Shown: in pieces, positions 7,784 to 16,459 of the stretch | Layout of the letters: each line of letters begins with the position of its first letter | Numbering within the stretch: the stretch's first letter is position 1 | NCBI RefSeq assembly: GCF_025399795.1 | Contig: NZ_JAODTZ010000027.1 | Location: 1 to 64,000 of the forward strand | Length of the DNA: 64,000 bases | Direction: 5' to 3' | From: Streptomyces rhizosphaerihabitans | GTDB taxonomy: Bacteria > Actinomycetota > Actinomycetes > Streptomycetales > Streptomycetaceae | The notes under the pieces: model-generated | What the model was told of the DNA's origin: nothing | Databases searched by the model: none | Seen by the model: the letters and a program-made list of their open reading frames with translations, nothing else | Program-made: the position numbers and the translations under genes

Positions 7784-9397
7784 TCAGGCGGGGTTGCCCG
7801 TCGACACCTTGAGCTCGATCTCGGGCATGTTCTTCGGGTCGACGTCGTCGCCGACGGAGGGGAACTGGTCCATGACCGTGTCCTTGCCGTACGTGTTCTC
7901 GTCCACGCGCGTGATCTTCATCTGCCAACCGGCGGCCTGGAAGCAGGACTTCACCGAGTCGAGGTTCTTGAAGTGGAAGTCCGGGACCTGGATCTTGTCC
8001 GGGTCGTCGTACGCCTCCTGCGGATCCGTGCACTTCTCGGTGTCGATCTTCTTCGACGTGTCCGGACCCTTGTACCCCTCGACCACGGTGGGCGACTTGC
8101 TGGCGCCGTTCCCGCCGCCCTTGTTGTCGTCGCCGTTCCCGCCGCTCATGGCGAGCGCCGTGATCAGGCCGCCGATCGCGATGAGCGCGACCACGACGGA
8201 ACCGATCACGACCGCCTTGTTGCTCCTGCCGCCGCCCGAGCCGCCGGGGGCGGGCTGGGGCGTGAGGTTGTACGGCGGCGGGGTCGACGTGCCGTGCTGC
8301 GGGGAGTACGCGGCGGTCTGCGGAGTCTGGTAGCCGCCCTGCTGCGGGTAGCCGTACGCGGGGGCGGGGGTCGGCGTGCCGTACGGGCCCGGCTGGTACG
8401 GCATCTGTACGGGTCCGGGTGCCGGGGTGCCCTGGTCGACCGGCGGGAAGACGGCGGAGCCGACGCCCGAGCCGCTCGGCGTCTGGGCGCCCGGCACGAT
8501 GTTCGGCGCGGCCGCCTGGAACGACTGGGCGACCCGCAGGCACTCGTCCCGCATGATCTCGGCGCTCGGGAAGCGTTCGTTCGGGTTCTTCTTCAGCGCG
8601 CGGGCGATCAGCGCGTCCACCGCCGGGGGCAGCGAGCGGTTGACCGAGGAGGGCGCGACCGGCTCCTCCTGGACGTGCGCGTAGGCGATGGCCAGCGGAG
8701 AGTCCGCCTCGAACGGCAGCCGCCCGGTGACGAGCTGGAACAGCATGATGCCGACCGAGTACAGGTCGGACCGGGCGTCGACGCCCCGGCCGAGGGCCTG
8801 CTCCGGTGAGAGGTACTGCGGGGTGCCGACGACCATGCCGGTCTGCGTCATGGAGGTGACGCCGGACTGCATGGCGCGGGCGATGCCGAAGTCCATGACC
8901 TTGACGACATTGCGCTTGGTCATCATCACGTTGCCCGGCTTGATGTCCCGGTGGACCAGGCCCATCTCGTGGCTGATCTCCAGGGCGGCCAGCACGTCCG
9001 CGGTGATCTTCAGGGCCTTGTCGGCGGGCATCGCGCCGTACTGCTGGATGTCCGCGTCGAGGACGGAGCCGAGCGGCTTGCCCTCGATGTACTCCATGAC
9101 GATGTACGGCGTCGTCATGCCGTCGAGGTCGTCCTCGCCGGTGTCGAAGACCGAGACGATGTTCGTGTGGGTGAGCTTGGCGACCGACTGGGCCTCGCGG
9201 CGGAAGCGCTCGCGGAAGGCCTGCTCGCGGCCGAGTTCGGTGTGCAGCGTCTTGATCGCGACCTGGCGGTCGAGCACCGAGTCGTAGGCGAGATGCACCG
9301 AGGCCATACCGCCCTCGCCGAGCAGATCGCGCAGCTGGTAGCGGCCGCCGGCGACCGCGCGCCCCGCGTACCGGCCCTGTGCGCCGTCCTGGCTCAT
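7784..9397 (-). CDS. Membrane Ser/Thr protein kinase with one PASTA-like domain
   Basis: A 537-residue Hanks-type kinase. The start is ATG 9397, with GGGGGA 8 nt upstream; ATG 9418 lacks a ribosome-binding site. The P-loop GEGGMASV is at residues 27-34, the invariant Lys at 49, HRDIKPGN at 149-156 and MDFGIAR at 168-174, so it should be catalytically active. A Pro/Gly/Tyr/Gln-rich juxtamembrane linker (about 300-390) leads to one transmembrane helix (394-416) and an extracellular region whose end (about 469-533) resembles a single PASTA repeat. PASTA domains in PknB-type kinases sense peptidoglycan or lipid II. It is divergent from a second kinase gene, a conserved actinobacterial arrangement. 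Confidence 0.94.
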   Translation of the reverse strand: MSQDGAQGRYAGRAVAGGRYQLRDLLGEGGMASVHLAYDSVLDRQVAIKTLHTELGREQAFRERFRREAQSVAKLTHTNIVSVFDTGEDDLDGMTTPYIVMEYIEGKPLGSVLDADIQQYGAMPADKALKITADVLAALEISHEMGLVHRDIKPGNVMMTKRNVVKVMDFGIARAMQSGVTSMTQTGMVVGTPQYLSPEQALGRGVDARSDLYSVGIMLFQLVTGRLPFEADSPLAIAYAHVQEEPVAPSSVNRSLPPAVDALIARALKKNPNERFPSAEIMRDECLRVAQSFQAAAPNIVPGAQTPSGSGVGSAVFPPVDQGTPAPGPVQMPYQPGPYGTPTPAPAYGYPQQGGYQTPQTAAYSPQHGTSTPPPYNLTPQPAPGGSGGGRSNKAVVIGSVVVALIAIGGLITALAMSGGNGDDNKGGGNGASKSPTVVEGYKGPDTSKKIDTEKCTDPQEAYDDPDKIQVPDFHFKNLDSVKSCFQAAGWQMKITRVDENTYGKDTVMDQFPSVGDDVDPKNMPEIELKVSTGNPA

Positions 9398-9702
9398 GTT
9401 CTGCGTCCCCCGAGGCATCGGTGATCGATTGGCTTATTCCGGGCCAAGTCTGCCCGAGGGCACGGACACGTCAAGCTCGGTGCCCGTTCCGTGACCGTCT
9501 GAGAAAGAAGCGTCGCGGAAGCGTTACAGGTGGCGTACGGCCGGTACACGGAATTTGCACCGACGGCACTCCGACGGGTTGGATGGCCGGTCCATCTCAC
9601 GTTCATCTCGGACCGGCGCCCTGCGTGGAGCCTGTAGCGTGGCCCGACGGAGACCGTAACAACCACCGCGCAGACCGCGGGCAGAAACGACGGCGAGGAC
9701 TG
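9398..9702. promoter_or_regulatory. Divergent promoter region between two kinase genes
   Basis: This 305-bp intergenic region must hold promoters for both kinase genes. A possible -10 for the rightward gene is TAGCGT at 9635-9640, but I see no convincing -35. No palindromic operator or small gene is evident. Confidence 0.4.
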
Positions 9703-11268
9703 ATGGCACAGCAGCAGCGCGCTCAGGGCCCGTCCGACCCCGAGGCGACTGGCGGCGGTATGTCAGATGCGCCGGAGATGTGGGGTAACGGCGGGCTGGT
9801 CGGCGACGGCCGGTATCGGCTGACGCACAGACTCGGCCGGGGCGGTATGGCCGAGGTGTTCGCCGCCGAGGACGTTCGCCTGGGGCGGACCGTGGCGGTC
9901 AAGCTGCTCCGTTCCGACCTGGCCGAGGACCCCGTGTCCAAGGCGCGTTTCACACGCGAGGCACAGTCGGTCGCGGGGCTCAACCACCATGCGGTCGTCG
10001 CCGTGTACGACTCCGGCGAGGACGTGGTCGGGCACGGTGTCGTCCCGTACATCGTGATGGAGATCGTCGAGGGTCACACGATCCGCGATCTGCTGATCAA
10101 CGCCGAGGCCCCCGGGCCCGAGCAGGCGCTGATCATCGTCTCCGGTGTCCTGGAGGCGCTCGCCTACTCGCACCAGCACGGCATCGTGCACCGTGACATC
10201 AAGCCGGCGAACGTGATCATCACGGAGACCGGCGCGGTCAAGGTGATGGACTTCGGCATCGCGCGCGCCCTGCACGGCGCGCAGTCGACGATGACCCAGA
10301 CCGGCATGGTCATGGGCACCCCGCAGTACCTCTCGCCGGAGCAGGCGCTCGGCAAGGCCGTCGACCACCGCTCCGACCTGTACGCGACCGGCTGTCTGCT
10401 CTACGAACTCCTCGCGCTGCGGCCCCCGTTCACCGGCGAGACGCCGCTCTCGGTGGTCTACCAGCACGTCCAGGACATCCCGGTGCCCCCGTCGGAGGTC
10501 GCGGCCGGGGCGCCGCCGGAGCTCGACGGGCTGGTCATGCGCGCCCTCGCGAAGGATCCGGACGACCGGTTCCAGACCGCCGAGGAGATGCGCGGCCTCG
10601 TCCAGTACGCGCTGCAGATGCTGTACGACCAGGGCAGTCACACCGGCACCTGGAACACCGGTCCGGTCACCCTGCACGAGGGGCTGCACACCCCGGCGGC
10701 CGGTTTCGCCGGTACGGCCGCGCTGCCGCACCCCGGTGACTACGGAACCACCCAGATCCCGGCGCCGCTCATCCCGCCCTACCGGGGCGGCGGTGACGAC
10801 GGCGGCTTCGAGGGGCACGGCAACCAGGGCGGCGGCCGCGGCAAGCTGTGGATCCTCGCGGTGTTCGCCCTGATCGCCATCGCGGCGGGTGTCGCGCTGG
10901 CGCTCAACAACACCGGCAACGGCGGGGGCGCGGGGACCGGCACCTCGCAGCCGCCGGCCGCAACGCACTCCAGCAAGAGCGACGACTCCACCGAGCAGCC
11001 CACCGAAACGGCCACGGACCAGTCCACGGACGACACCTCGGACGGCTCGACCGACACCGGCGACGGCACGGGCTACACCCCGTCGTACCAGCCGACCCCG
11101 AGCGCGACCAGCGAGCCGCCGACGGACGAGCCGACCGACCAGCCGACGAAGACGAAGCCGACCACGGCGGCCCCGACGGGCGAACCGACCACGCCGACGA
11201 CGGAACCGACGTCCAGCGATCCGGCGGACGGCGGCACCGAGTCCCCCGCCGCGGGGGACCTGGGCTGA
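9703..11268 (+). CDS. Membrane Ser/Thr protein kinase with Thr-rich extracellular tail
   Basis: A 521-residue Hanks-type kinase, paralogous to its divergent neighbour. Start is ATG 9703 with GCGAGGA just upstream. Catalytic motifs are intact: glycine-rich loop GRGGMAEV near residues 45-52, Lys67, HRDIKPAN 163-170 and MDFGIAR 182-188. One transmembrane helix lies at about 382-402. Unlike the neighbour it has no PASTA domain; its extracellular part (403-521) is a low-complexity Thr/Pro/Asp/Ser stretch, likely an extended and possibly O-mannosylated wall-spanning stalk. The two kinases probably read different surface cues. A weak hairpin after it separates it from the convergent LuxR gene. Confidence 0.94.
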   Translation: MAQQQRAQGPSDPEATGGGMSDAPEMWGNGGLVGDGRYRLTHRLGRGGMAEVFAAEDVRLGRTVAVKLLRSDLAEDPVSKARFTREAQSVAGLNHHAVVAVYDSGEDVVGHGVVPYIVMEIVEGHTIRDLLINAEAPGPEQALIIVSGVLEALAYSHQHGIVHRDIKPANVIITETGAVKVMDFGIARALHGAQSTMTQTGMVMGTPQYLSPEQALGKAVDHRSDLYATGCLLYELLALRPPFTGETPLSVVYQHVQDIPVPPSEVAAGAPPELDGLVMRALAKDPDDRFQTAEEMRGLVQYALQMLYDQGSHTGTWNTGPVTLHEGLHTPAAGFAGTAALPHPGDYGTTQIPAPLIPPYRGGGDDGGFEGHGNQGGGRGKLWILAVFALIAIAAGVALALNNTGNGGGAGTGTSQPPAATHSSKSDDSTEQPTETATDQSTDDTSDGSTDTGDGTGYTPSYQPTPSATSEPPTDEPTDQPTKTKPTTAAPTGEPTTPTTEPTSSDPADGGTESPAAGDLG

Positions 11269-11438
11269 CCTGATTCGGCAGGGTCCGAACGGATCCGAGA
11301 AGAGCACACCTTCCACGCGCGCGGGAGGCCCACACGGGCTTCACGCGCGCGCGGCGTTGGGTGGGGTGTCCGGCGTTGGGTGTCCGGCGCGGCACAGGTC
11401 GTGCCGGCGCCGCCGATCCGGGCCGTGCGGGAAAGAGG

Positions 11439-11463
11439 CACCCGCCCTCGGAGGCGGTGTTTC
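11439..11463 (+). terminator. Possible terminator between convergent kinase and response regulator genes
   Basis: A 7-bp stem with a one-base bulge (CAC-C-CGCC / GGCGGTG), loop CTCGGA, followed by TTTCGTT. It is positioned correctly between convergent genes but the stem is modest. Confidence 0.4.
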
Positions 11464-11497
11464 GTTCGGTGGTGTTCGGTGTCAGTGCTGCTCGGTG

Positions 11498-12184
11498 TCA
11501 GTGGTGCTGCTGTTCCGCCTGTATGCGCGCCACATAGGCCGCCGCCTGCGACCGGCGTTGCATCCCCAGTTTGGACAGCAGGCTCGACACGTAGTTCTTG
11601 ATCGTTTTCTCGGCGAGGTGCAGTCGCTCTCCGATCAGGCGATTGGTGAGCCCCTCGCCGATCAGGTCGAGGATCCTGCGTTCCTGGTCGGTGAGGCGGG
11701 CGAGCCGGTCGTCGCCCCTGGTGCCGCCGTCCCGCAGCCGCTCCAGGACACGCGCGGTGGCCACCGGGTCGAGCAGGGATTTTCCGGCCGCGACGTTCCG
11801 TACGGCCGCGAGCAGTTCATTGCCGCGGATAGCCTTGAGGACATAGCCCGACGCACCCGCCATGATCGCGTCGAACAGGGCCTCGTCGTCGGCGTACGAG
11901 GTCAGCATCAGGCACTTGATGTCCTCGTTCGCGGAGCGGATCTCACGGCAGACCTCCACGCCGCTGCCGTCCGGGAGGCGTACGTCCAGGACGGCCACGT
12001 CCGGGCGGGTGGCCGGGATCCGGACCAGTGCGTCGGCCGCCGTACCGGCCTCCCCGACCACTTCGATGTCGTCCTCGACCGACAGAAGTTCATGGACTCC
12101 GCGACGGACGACTTCGTGGTCATCGAGTAGGAATACGGTGATTTTCCCGATTTCACGCACGCTGTCAGTGTCACACACGATCAT
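11498..12184 (-). CDS. NarL/LuxR-family response regulator
   Basis: A 228-residue two-component regulator. The receiver domain (about 14-130) has the acidic pair DD at 21-22, the phosphoacceptor Asp67 in VLDVRLPDGSG, a Thr in MLTSY and a conserved Lys in YVLKAI. The LuxR-type helix-turn-helix follows at about 160-215 (LTDQERRILDLIGEGLTNRL). The start is chosen as ATG 12184, eight bases after CTGGGG; a GTG eight codons in is possible and the frame stays open upstream to 12322. No partner histidine kinase is adjacent, so it is an orphan in this window. Sequence features resemble DevR/DosR-type dormancy regulators. It is divergent from the bkd operon and could bind the palindromes between them. 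Confidence 0.93.
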   Translation of the reverse strand: MIVCDTDSVREIGKITVFLLDDHEVVRRGVHELLSVEDDIEVVGEAGTAADALVRIPATRPDVAVLDVRLPDGSGVEVCREIRSANEDIKCLMLTSYADDEALFDAIMAGASGYVLKAIRGNELLAAVRNVAAGKSLLDPVATARVLERLRDGGTRGDDRLARLTDQERRILDLIGEGLTNRLIGERLHLAEKTIKNYVSSLLSKLGMQRRSQAAAYVARIQAEQQHH

Positions 12185-12573
12185 GGGCATTGCCCCAGGT
12201 GAGCTCTTCCCGAGCCCGGGGTGGCCGGGATAACGTGCCGGTGTTCCGGCCCCCTGCAAGGCTGTAACCAGTGCTGTGACCAGCGACTGTTCCCGATCTG
12301 CTCGATCTAGTAGGAAATCCACGTATCCAAGTACTTGGATTTCCTATCAAAATCGCAGGTCAGGAGGGGTTTCACAGAATTGTGAAGCACTGGGTAACGT
12401 GACTGTTGCAGGGCGCTCGCCGGGGCACCTGTCACGCCTGTTCCCGGCCGAGTGGCACCCACCCCGTGCACGGGTGCCGGTACAGGCGAGCCGCTCCCCC
12501 GAGCTCAAACCGCGAGCGAGGGGGACCCCAGCCTTCCGGCAACCCCGGGGGCCGGACCGACGGAGGAGCACAC
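12185..12573. promoter_or_regulatory. Divergent control region upstream of the bkd operon
   Basis: This 389-bp intergenic region is clearly richer in A+T than its surroundings between about 12290 and 12410. It holds the nested palindromes at 12311-12346 and must carry promoters for the response regulator and the dehydrogenase operon. The distal part (12410-12560) is GC-rich leader without recognisable structure, ending in GGAGGAGC before the GTG start. Confidence 0.55.
12311..12346. promoter_or_regulatory. Nested palindromic operator candidate
   Basis: An 11-bp inverted repeat (TAGGAAATCCA at 12311-12321, TGGATTTCCTA at 12336-12346) encloses an overlapping perfect 16-bp palindrome ATCCAAGTACTTGGAT (12325-12340). 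Such AT-rich dyads fit an Lrp/AsnC-type or GntR-type regulator; branched-chain dehydrogenase operons in Streptomyces are controlled by an Lrp-like BkdR. The binding protein is not identifiable from the sequence. Confidence 0.6.
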
Positions 12574-13803
12574 GTGACCGTGGAGAGCACTGCCGCGCGA
12601 AAGCCGCGACGCAGCGCCGGTACGAAGAGCGCCGCGAGCGCCAGTACGACCGGTACCAAGAGCACCGCGAGCAGGAGCGCCGGCGCGGCCGCCAAGAAGT
12701 CGCCCGGGGCGACGGGCGGCGAGCCGGAGCTCATTCAGCTGCTGACCCCGGAAGGCGAGCGGGTCAAGGACGCCACGTACGACCCGTACGTCGCCGACAT
12801 CACCCCCGAGGACCTGCGCGGCCTGTACCGGGACATGGTCCTGAGCCGCCGCTTCGACGCGGAGGCCACCTCTCTGCAGCGCCAGGGCGAGCTGGGCCTG
12901 TGGGCCTCGATGCTCGGCCAGGAGGCCGCCCAGATCGGTTCGGGCCGGGCCACCCGCGACGACGACTACGTCTTCCCGACCTACCGCGAGCACGGCGTCG
13001 CCTGGTGCCGCGGCGTCGACCCGACGAACCTGCTCGGCATGTTCCGGGGTGTGAACAACGGCGGCTGGGACCCGAACGGCAACAACTTCCACCTGTACAC
13101 GATCGTCATCGGCTCGCAGACGCTGCACGCCACCGGCTATGCCATGGGCATCGCCAAGGACGGCGCAGACTCGGCCGTGATCGCGTACTTCGGGGACGGC
13201 GCCTCCAGCCAGGGCGACGTCCTGGAGGCCTTCAACTTCGGGGCGGTCTACAACGCGCCCGTCGTGTTCTTCTGCCAGAACAACCAGTGGGCGATCTCCG
13301 AGCCGACCGAGCGCCAGATGCGCGTGCCGCTGTACCAGCGCGCGCAGGGCTTCGGCTTCCCCGGCGTCCGCGTGGACGGCAACGACGTCCTCGCCTGCCT
13401 GGCGGTCACGAAGTGGGCGCTGGAGCGGGCCCGCAGCGGCGAGGGCCCCACCCTGGTCGAGGCGTACACCTACCGCATGGGCGCGCACACCACCTCCGAC
13501 GACCCGACCAAGTACCGGGCCGACGAGGAGCGCGAGGCGTGGGAGGCGAAGGACCCGATCCTGCGCCTGCGCGCCTACCTGGAGGCCGCGAACCACGCCG
13601 ACGAGGCATTCTTCGCGGAACTCGAGACCGAGAGCGAAGCGTTGGGCAAGCGAGTGCGCGAAGTCGTACGGGCCATGCCGGACCCGGACAAATTCGCCAT
13701 CTTCGAGAACGTGTACGCGGACGGGCACGCGCTCGTCGACGAGGAGCGCGCCCAGTTCGCCGCCTACCAGGCGTCGTTCGCGGACGCAGGGGAGGGCAAG
13801 TAG
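12574..13803 (+). CDS. bkdA: 2-oxoacid dehydrogenase E1 alpha subunit (branched-chain/pyruvate type)
   Basis: A 409-residue thiamine-diphosphate-binding alpha subunit. GTG 12574 follows GGAGGAGC at proper distance. The first about 45 residues are a Lys/Ala/Ser/Thr-rich extension; the catalytic region then contains the thiamine-diphosphate motif starting GDGASSQGD near residue 208 and ending QNNQW. With the beta subunit it decarboxylates the 2-oxoacid and acylates the E2 lipoyl arm. It is first of three tightly spaced genes (2 bp to the next). Streptomyces orthologues are called bkdA (branched-chain keto acids feeding fatty acid and macrolide starter units), although databases often label them pyruvate dehydrogenase. 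Confidence 0.94.
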   Translation: MTVESTAARKPRRSAGTKSAASASTTGTKSTASRSAGAAAKKSPGATGGEPELIQLLTPEGERVKDATYDPYVADITPEDLRGLYRDMVLSRRFDAEATSLQRQGELGLWASMLGQEAAQIGSGRATRDDDYVFPTYREHGVAWCRGVDPTNLLGMFRGVNNGGWDPNGNNFHLYTIVIGSQTLHATGYAMGIAKDGADSAVIAYFGDGASSQGDVLEAFNFGAVYNAPVVFFCQNNQWAISEPTERQMRVPLYQRAQGFGFPGVRVDGNDVLACLAVTKWALERARSGEGPTLVEAYTYRMGAHTTSDDPTKYRADEEREAWEAKDPILRLRAYLEAANHADEAFFAELETESEALGKRVREVVRAMPDPDKFAIFENVYADGHALVDEERAQFAAYQASFADAGEGK

Positions 13804-13805
13804 CC

Positions 13806-14786
13806 ATGGCGACCGAAAAGATGGCGCTGGCCAAGGCGATCAACGAATCGCTGCGCACGGCCCTCGACACCGACCCCAAGGTCCTCATCATGGGCGAGGA
13901 CGTCGGCAAGCTCGGCGGTGTCTTCCGGGTCACCGACGGACTCCAGAAGGACTTCGGCGAGGAGCGGGTCATCGACACCCCGCTCGCCGAGTCGGGCATC
14001 GTCGGCACCGCGATCGGCCTGGCCCTGCGCGGCTACCGCCCGGTCGTGGAGATCCAGTTCGACGGATTCGTCTTCCCGGCGTACGACCAGATCGTCACCC
14101 AGCTCGCGAAGATGCACGCGCGGGCGCTGGGCAAGATCAAGCTCCCCGTCGTCATCCGTATCCCGTACGGCGGCGGCATCGGCGCCGTCGAGCACCACTC
14201 GGAGTCCCCCGAGGCGCTCTTCGCGCACGTGGCGGGCCTGAAGGTGGTCTCCCCGTCGAACGCCGACGACGCCTACTGGATGATGCAGCAGGCCATCCAG
14301 AGCGATGACCCGGTGATCTTCTTCGAACCGAAGCGGCGCTACTGGGACAAGGCCGAGGTCAACAAGGACGCCATCCCCGGTCCGCTGCACAAGGCGCGGG
14401 TGGCCCGCGAGGGCAGCGACCTGACCCTGGTCGCGTACGGCCCGATGGTGAAGGTCTGCCTGGAGGCCGCCGCGGCCGCCCAGGAGGAGGGCAAGTCGAT
14501 CGAGGTCCTGGACCTGCGCTCGATGTCGCCGATCGACTTCGACTCCATCCAGGCCTCGGTCGAGAAGACCCGCCGCCTGGTCGTGGTGCACGAGGCCCCG
14601 GTGTTCCTCGGGACGGGCGCGGAGATCGCGGCCCGCATCACCGAGCGGTGCTTCTACCACCTGGAGGCGCCCGTCCTGCGGGTCGGCGGCTATCACGCCC
14701 CGTATCCGCCGGCCCGCCTGGAGGACGAGTACCTTCCGGGCCTGGACCGCGTGCTCGACGCCGTCGACCGCTCGCTGGCGTACTGA
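13806..14786 (+). CDS. bkdB: 2-oxoacid dehydrogenase E1 beta subunit
   Basis: A 326-residue transketolase-like beta subunit that completes the alpha2beta2 E1. Recognisable features are the N-terminal MALAKAINESLRTAL, the GEDVGKLGGVFRVT segment, the VEIQFDGF block and the C-terminal transketolase domain with EAPVFLGTGAEIAA. Start ATG 13806 lies 2 bp after the bkdA stop, with GGGGAGGG upstream inside bkdA. It is followed after 10 bp by E2. Length is normal and no catalytic block is missing. Confidence 0.95.
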   Translation: MATEKMALAKAINESLRTALDTDPKVLIMGEDVGKLGGVFRVTDGLQKDFGEERVIDTPLAESGIVGTAIGLALRGYRPVVEIQFDGFVFPAYDQIVTQLAKMHARALGKIKLPVVIRIPYGGGIGAVEHHSESPEALFAHVAGLKVVSPSNADDAYWMMQQAIQSDDPVIFFEPKRRYWDKAEVNKDAIPGPLHKARVAREGSDLTLVAYGPMVKVCLEAAAAAQEEGKSIEVLDLRSMSPIDFDSIQASVEKTRRLVVVHEAPVFLGTGAEIAARITERCFYHLEAPVLRVGGYHAPYPPARLEDEYLPGLDRVLDAVDRSLAY

Positions 14787-14796
14787 GGAGAGAGTC

Positions 14797-16260
14797 GTGA
14801 CGACGATGACTGAGAACGCGTCGGGACTCCGCGAGTTCAAGATGCCCGATGTGGGCGAGGGACTCACCGAGGCGGAGATCCTCAAGTGGTACGTCCAGCC
14901 CGGTGACACGGTCACCGACGGCCAGGTCGTCTGCGAGGTCGAGACGGCCAAGGCCGCGGTCGAACTGCCGATCCCGTTCAACGGCGTGGTGGCCGAGCTC
15001 CACTTCCCCGAGGGCACGACGGTGGACGTCGGCCAGGTGATCATCGCGGTGGACGTGTCCGGTGGGGCGGCGCCCGCGCAAGCGGCTCCGGCCGCCGCGC
15101 AGGCAGCCGCCGCTCCCGCCGTTCCCGCCGCCCCGGTGGCGGAGGCGGCCCCCGCCGAGGAGGCCAAGCCCGAGGGCCGCACGCCGGTCCTCGTCGGGTA
15201 CGGCGTGGCGGAGTCCTCCACCAAGCGGCGCCCCCGCAAGGGGGCCGAGGTCCCGGTGGAGCAGAGCGAGACGCTCTACGCGGCCACCGCGATCCAGGGC
15301 GAGCTCAACGGCCACGGGTCCGCGGACCGGCAGCGGCCCCTCGCCAAGCCCCCGGTCCGCAAGCTCGCCAAGGACCTCGGGGTCGACCTGGCGACGGTCA
15401 CCCCGTCGGGCCCGGACGGCATCATCACGCGGGAGGACGTGCACGCGGCGGCAGCCCCGGCACAGGCACCCGCTCCGGTCGCCGCCCCGGCCCCGGCTCC
15501 GCAGGCCCCGGCCCGCGTTCAGCCGCAGGCTCCGGCCCCGGCCGCGTCGTACGACGGTGCGCGGGAGACCCGGATCCCGGTCAAGGGTGTCCGCAAGGCG
15601 ATCGCCACCGCGATGGTGGGCTCGGCGTTCACCGCGCCGCACGTCACCGAGTTCGTGACCCTCGACGTGACGCGCACGATGCGCCTGGTCGAGGAGCTCA
15701 AGCAGGACAAGGGCATGCAGGGGCTGCGGGTCAATCCGCTGCTGCTCGTCGCCAAGGCCCTGCTGGTCGCGATCAAGCGCAACCCGGCCGTCAACGCGTC
15801 CTGGGACGAGGCCGGCCAGGAGATCGTCCAGAAGCACTACGTGAATCTGGGCATCGCCGCCGCCACCCCCCGTGGCCTGATCGTGCCGAACATCAAGGAC
15901 GCCCACACCAAGACCCTGCCGCAGCTGGCCGAGTCGCTGGGCGAACTGGTGGCCACGGCCCGCGAGGGCAAGACCTCGCCGGCCGCCATGCAGGGCGGCA
16001 CGGTGACGATCACCAACGTCGGCGTCTTCGGCGTCGACACGGGCACGCCGATCCTCAACCCCGGCGAGTCCGCGATCCTCGCGGTGGGCGCGATCAAGCT
16101 CCAGCCCTGGGTGCACAAGGGCAAGGTCAAGCCCCGTCAGGTCACCACGCTGGCGCTCTCCTTCGACCACCGCCTGGTCGACGGCGAGCTCGGCTCCCGG
16201 GTCCTCGCGGACACGGCGGCCGTCCTGGAGCAGCCCAAGCGGCTGATCACCTGGGCGTGA
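14797..16260 (+). CDS. bkdC: 2-oxoacid dehydrogenase E2 acyltransferase
   Basis: A complete 487-residue E2. One lipoyl domain occupies residues about 12-88 with lipoyl-lysine 52 in ETAKAAVEL. An Ala/Pro linker follows, then the peripheral E1/E3-binding domain (about 183-222, PPVRKLAKDLGVDL), a second Ala/Pro linker, and the catalytic domain (about 250-487) with DHRLVDG at 457-463. GTG 14797 follows GAGGAGAG. It transfers the acyl group from lipoamide to CoA and forms the core of the complex. The E3 lipoamide dehydrogenase is not in this window. It is paralogous to the partial E2 at the left edge. The operon ends in a cluster of hairpins. Confidence 0.95.
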   Translation: MTTMTENASGLREFKMPDVGEGLTEAEILKWYVQPGDTVTDGQVVCEVETAKAAVELPIPFNGVVAELHFPEGTTVDVGQVIIAVDVSGGAAPAQAAPAAAQAAAAPAVPAAPVAEAAPAEEAKPEGRTPVLVGYGVAESSTKRRPRKGAEVPVEQSETLYAATAIQGELNGHGSADRQRPLAKPPVRKLAKDLGVDLATVTPSGPDGIITREDVHAAAAPAQAPAPVAAPAPAPQAPARVQPQAPAPAASYDGARETRIPVKGVRKAIATAMVGSAFTAPHVTEFVTLDVTRTMRLVEELKQDKGMQGLRVNPLLLVAKALLVAIKRNPAVNASWDEAGQEIVQKHYVNLGIAAATPRGLIVPNIKDAHTKTLPQLAESLGELVATAREGKTSPAAMQGGTVTITNVGVFGVDTGTPILNPGESAILAVGAIKLQPWVHKGKVKPRQVTTLALSFDHRLVDGELGSRVLADTAAVLEQPKRLITWA

Positions 16261-16267
16261 GCCGGCC

Positions 16268-16295
16268 GGCCGGTGGGACGTGAGTCCCACCGGCC
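16268..16295 (+). terminator. Hairpin 1 after bkdC
   Basis: A perfect 12-bp stem GGCCGGTGGGAC / GTCCCACCGGCC with loop GTGA, 7 bp after the bkdC stop. Confidence 0.8.
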
Positions 16296-16318
16296 GCCCG
16301 GAAGCGATTCCGTAACCG

Positions 16319-16369
16319 CCGAGGGCGCCTCTTCTCGCACGAATCCCGTACGAGAAGAGGCGCCCTCGG
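16319..16369. terminator. Hairpin 2 after bkdC, 19-bp perfect stem
   Basis: A 19-bp perfect inverted repeat, left arm CCGAGGGCGCCTCTTCTCG (16319-16337), right arm 16351-16369, with a 13-nt loop. It is unusually long and could function on both strands between convergent genes. Confidence 0.8.
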
Positions 16370-16406
16370 CGTGGTCGAGCCGGGCTCCCGGACGGCCCGC
16401 GACATG

Positions 16407-16446
16407 AGAGGGGCCCGCCGCGCACCGCCCGGCAGGCCCCTCTTTT
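16407..16446 (+). terminator. Hairpin 3 with T-tract
   Basis: The 9-bp stem AGAGGGGCC / GGCCCCTCT is followed by TTTT, the only one of the three hairpins with a T-run on the plus strand. It ends 14 bp from the stop of the convergent DD-peptidase gene. Confidence 0.75.
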
Positions 16447-16459
16447 CCGTCTGCGCGCC

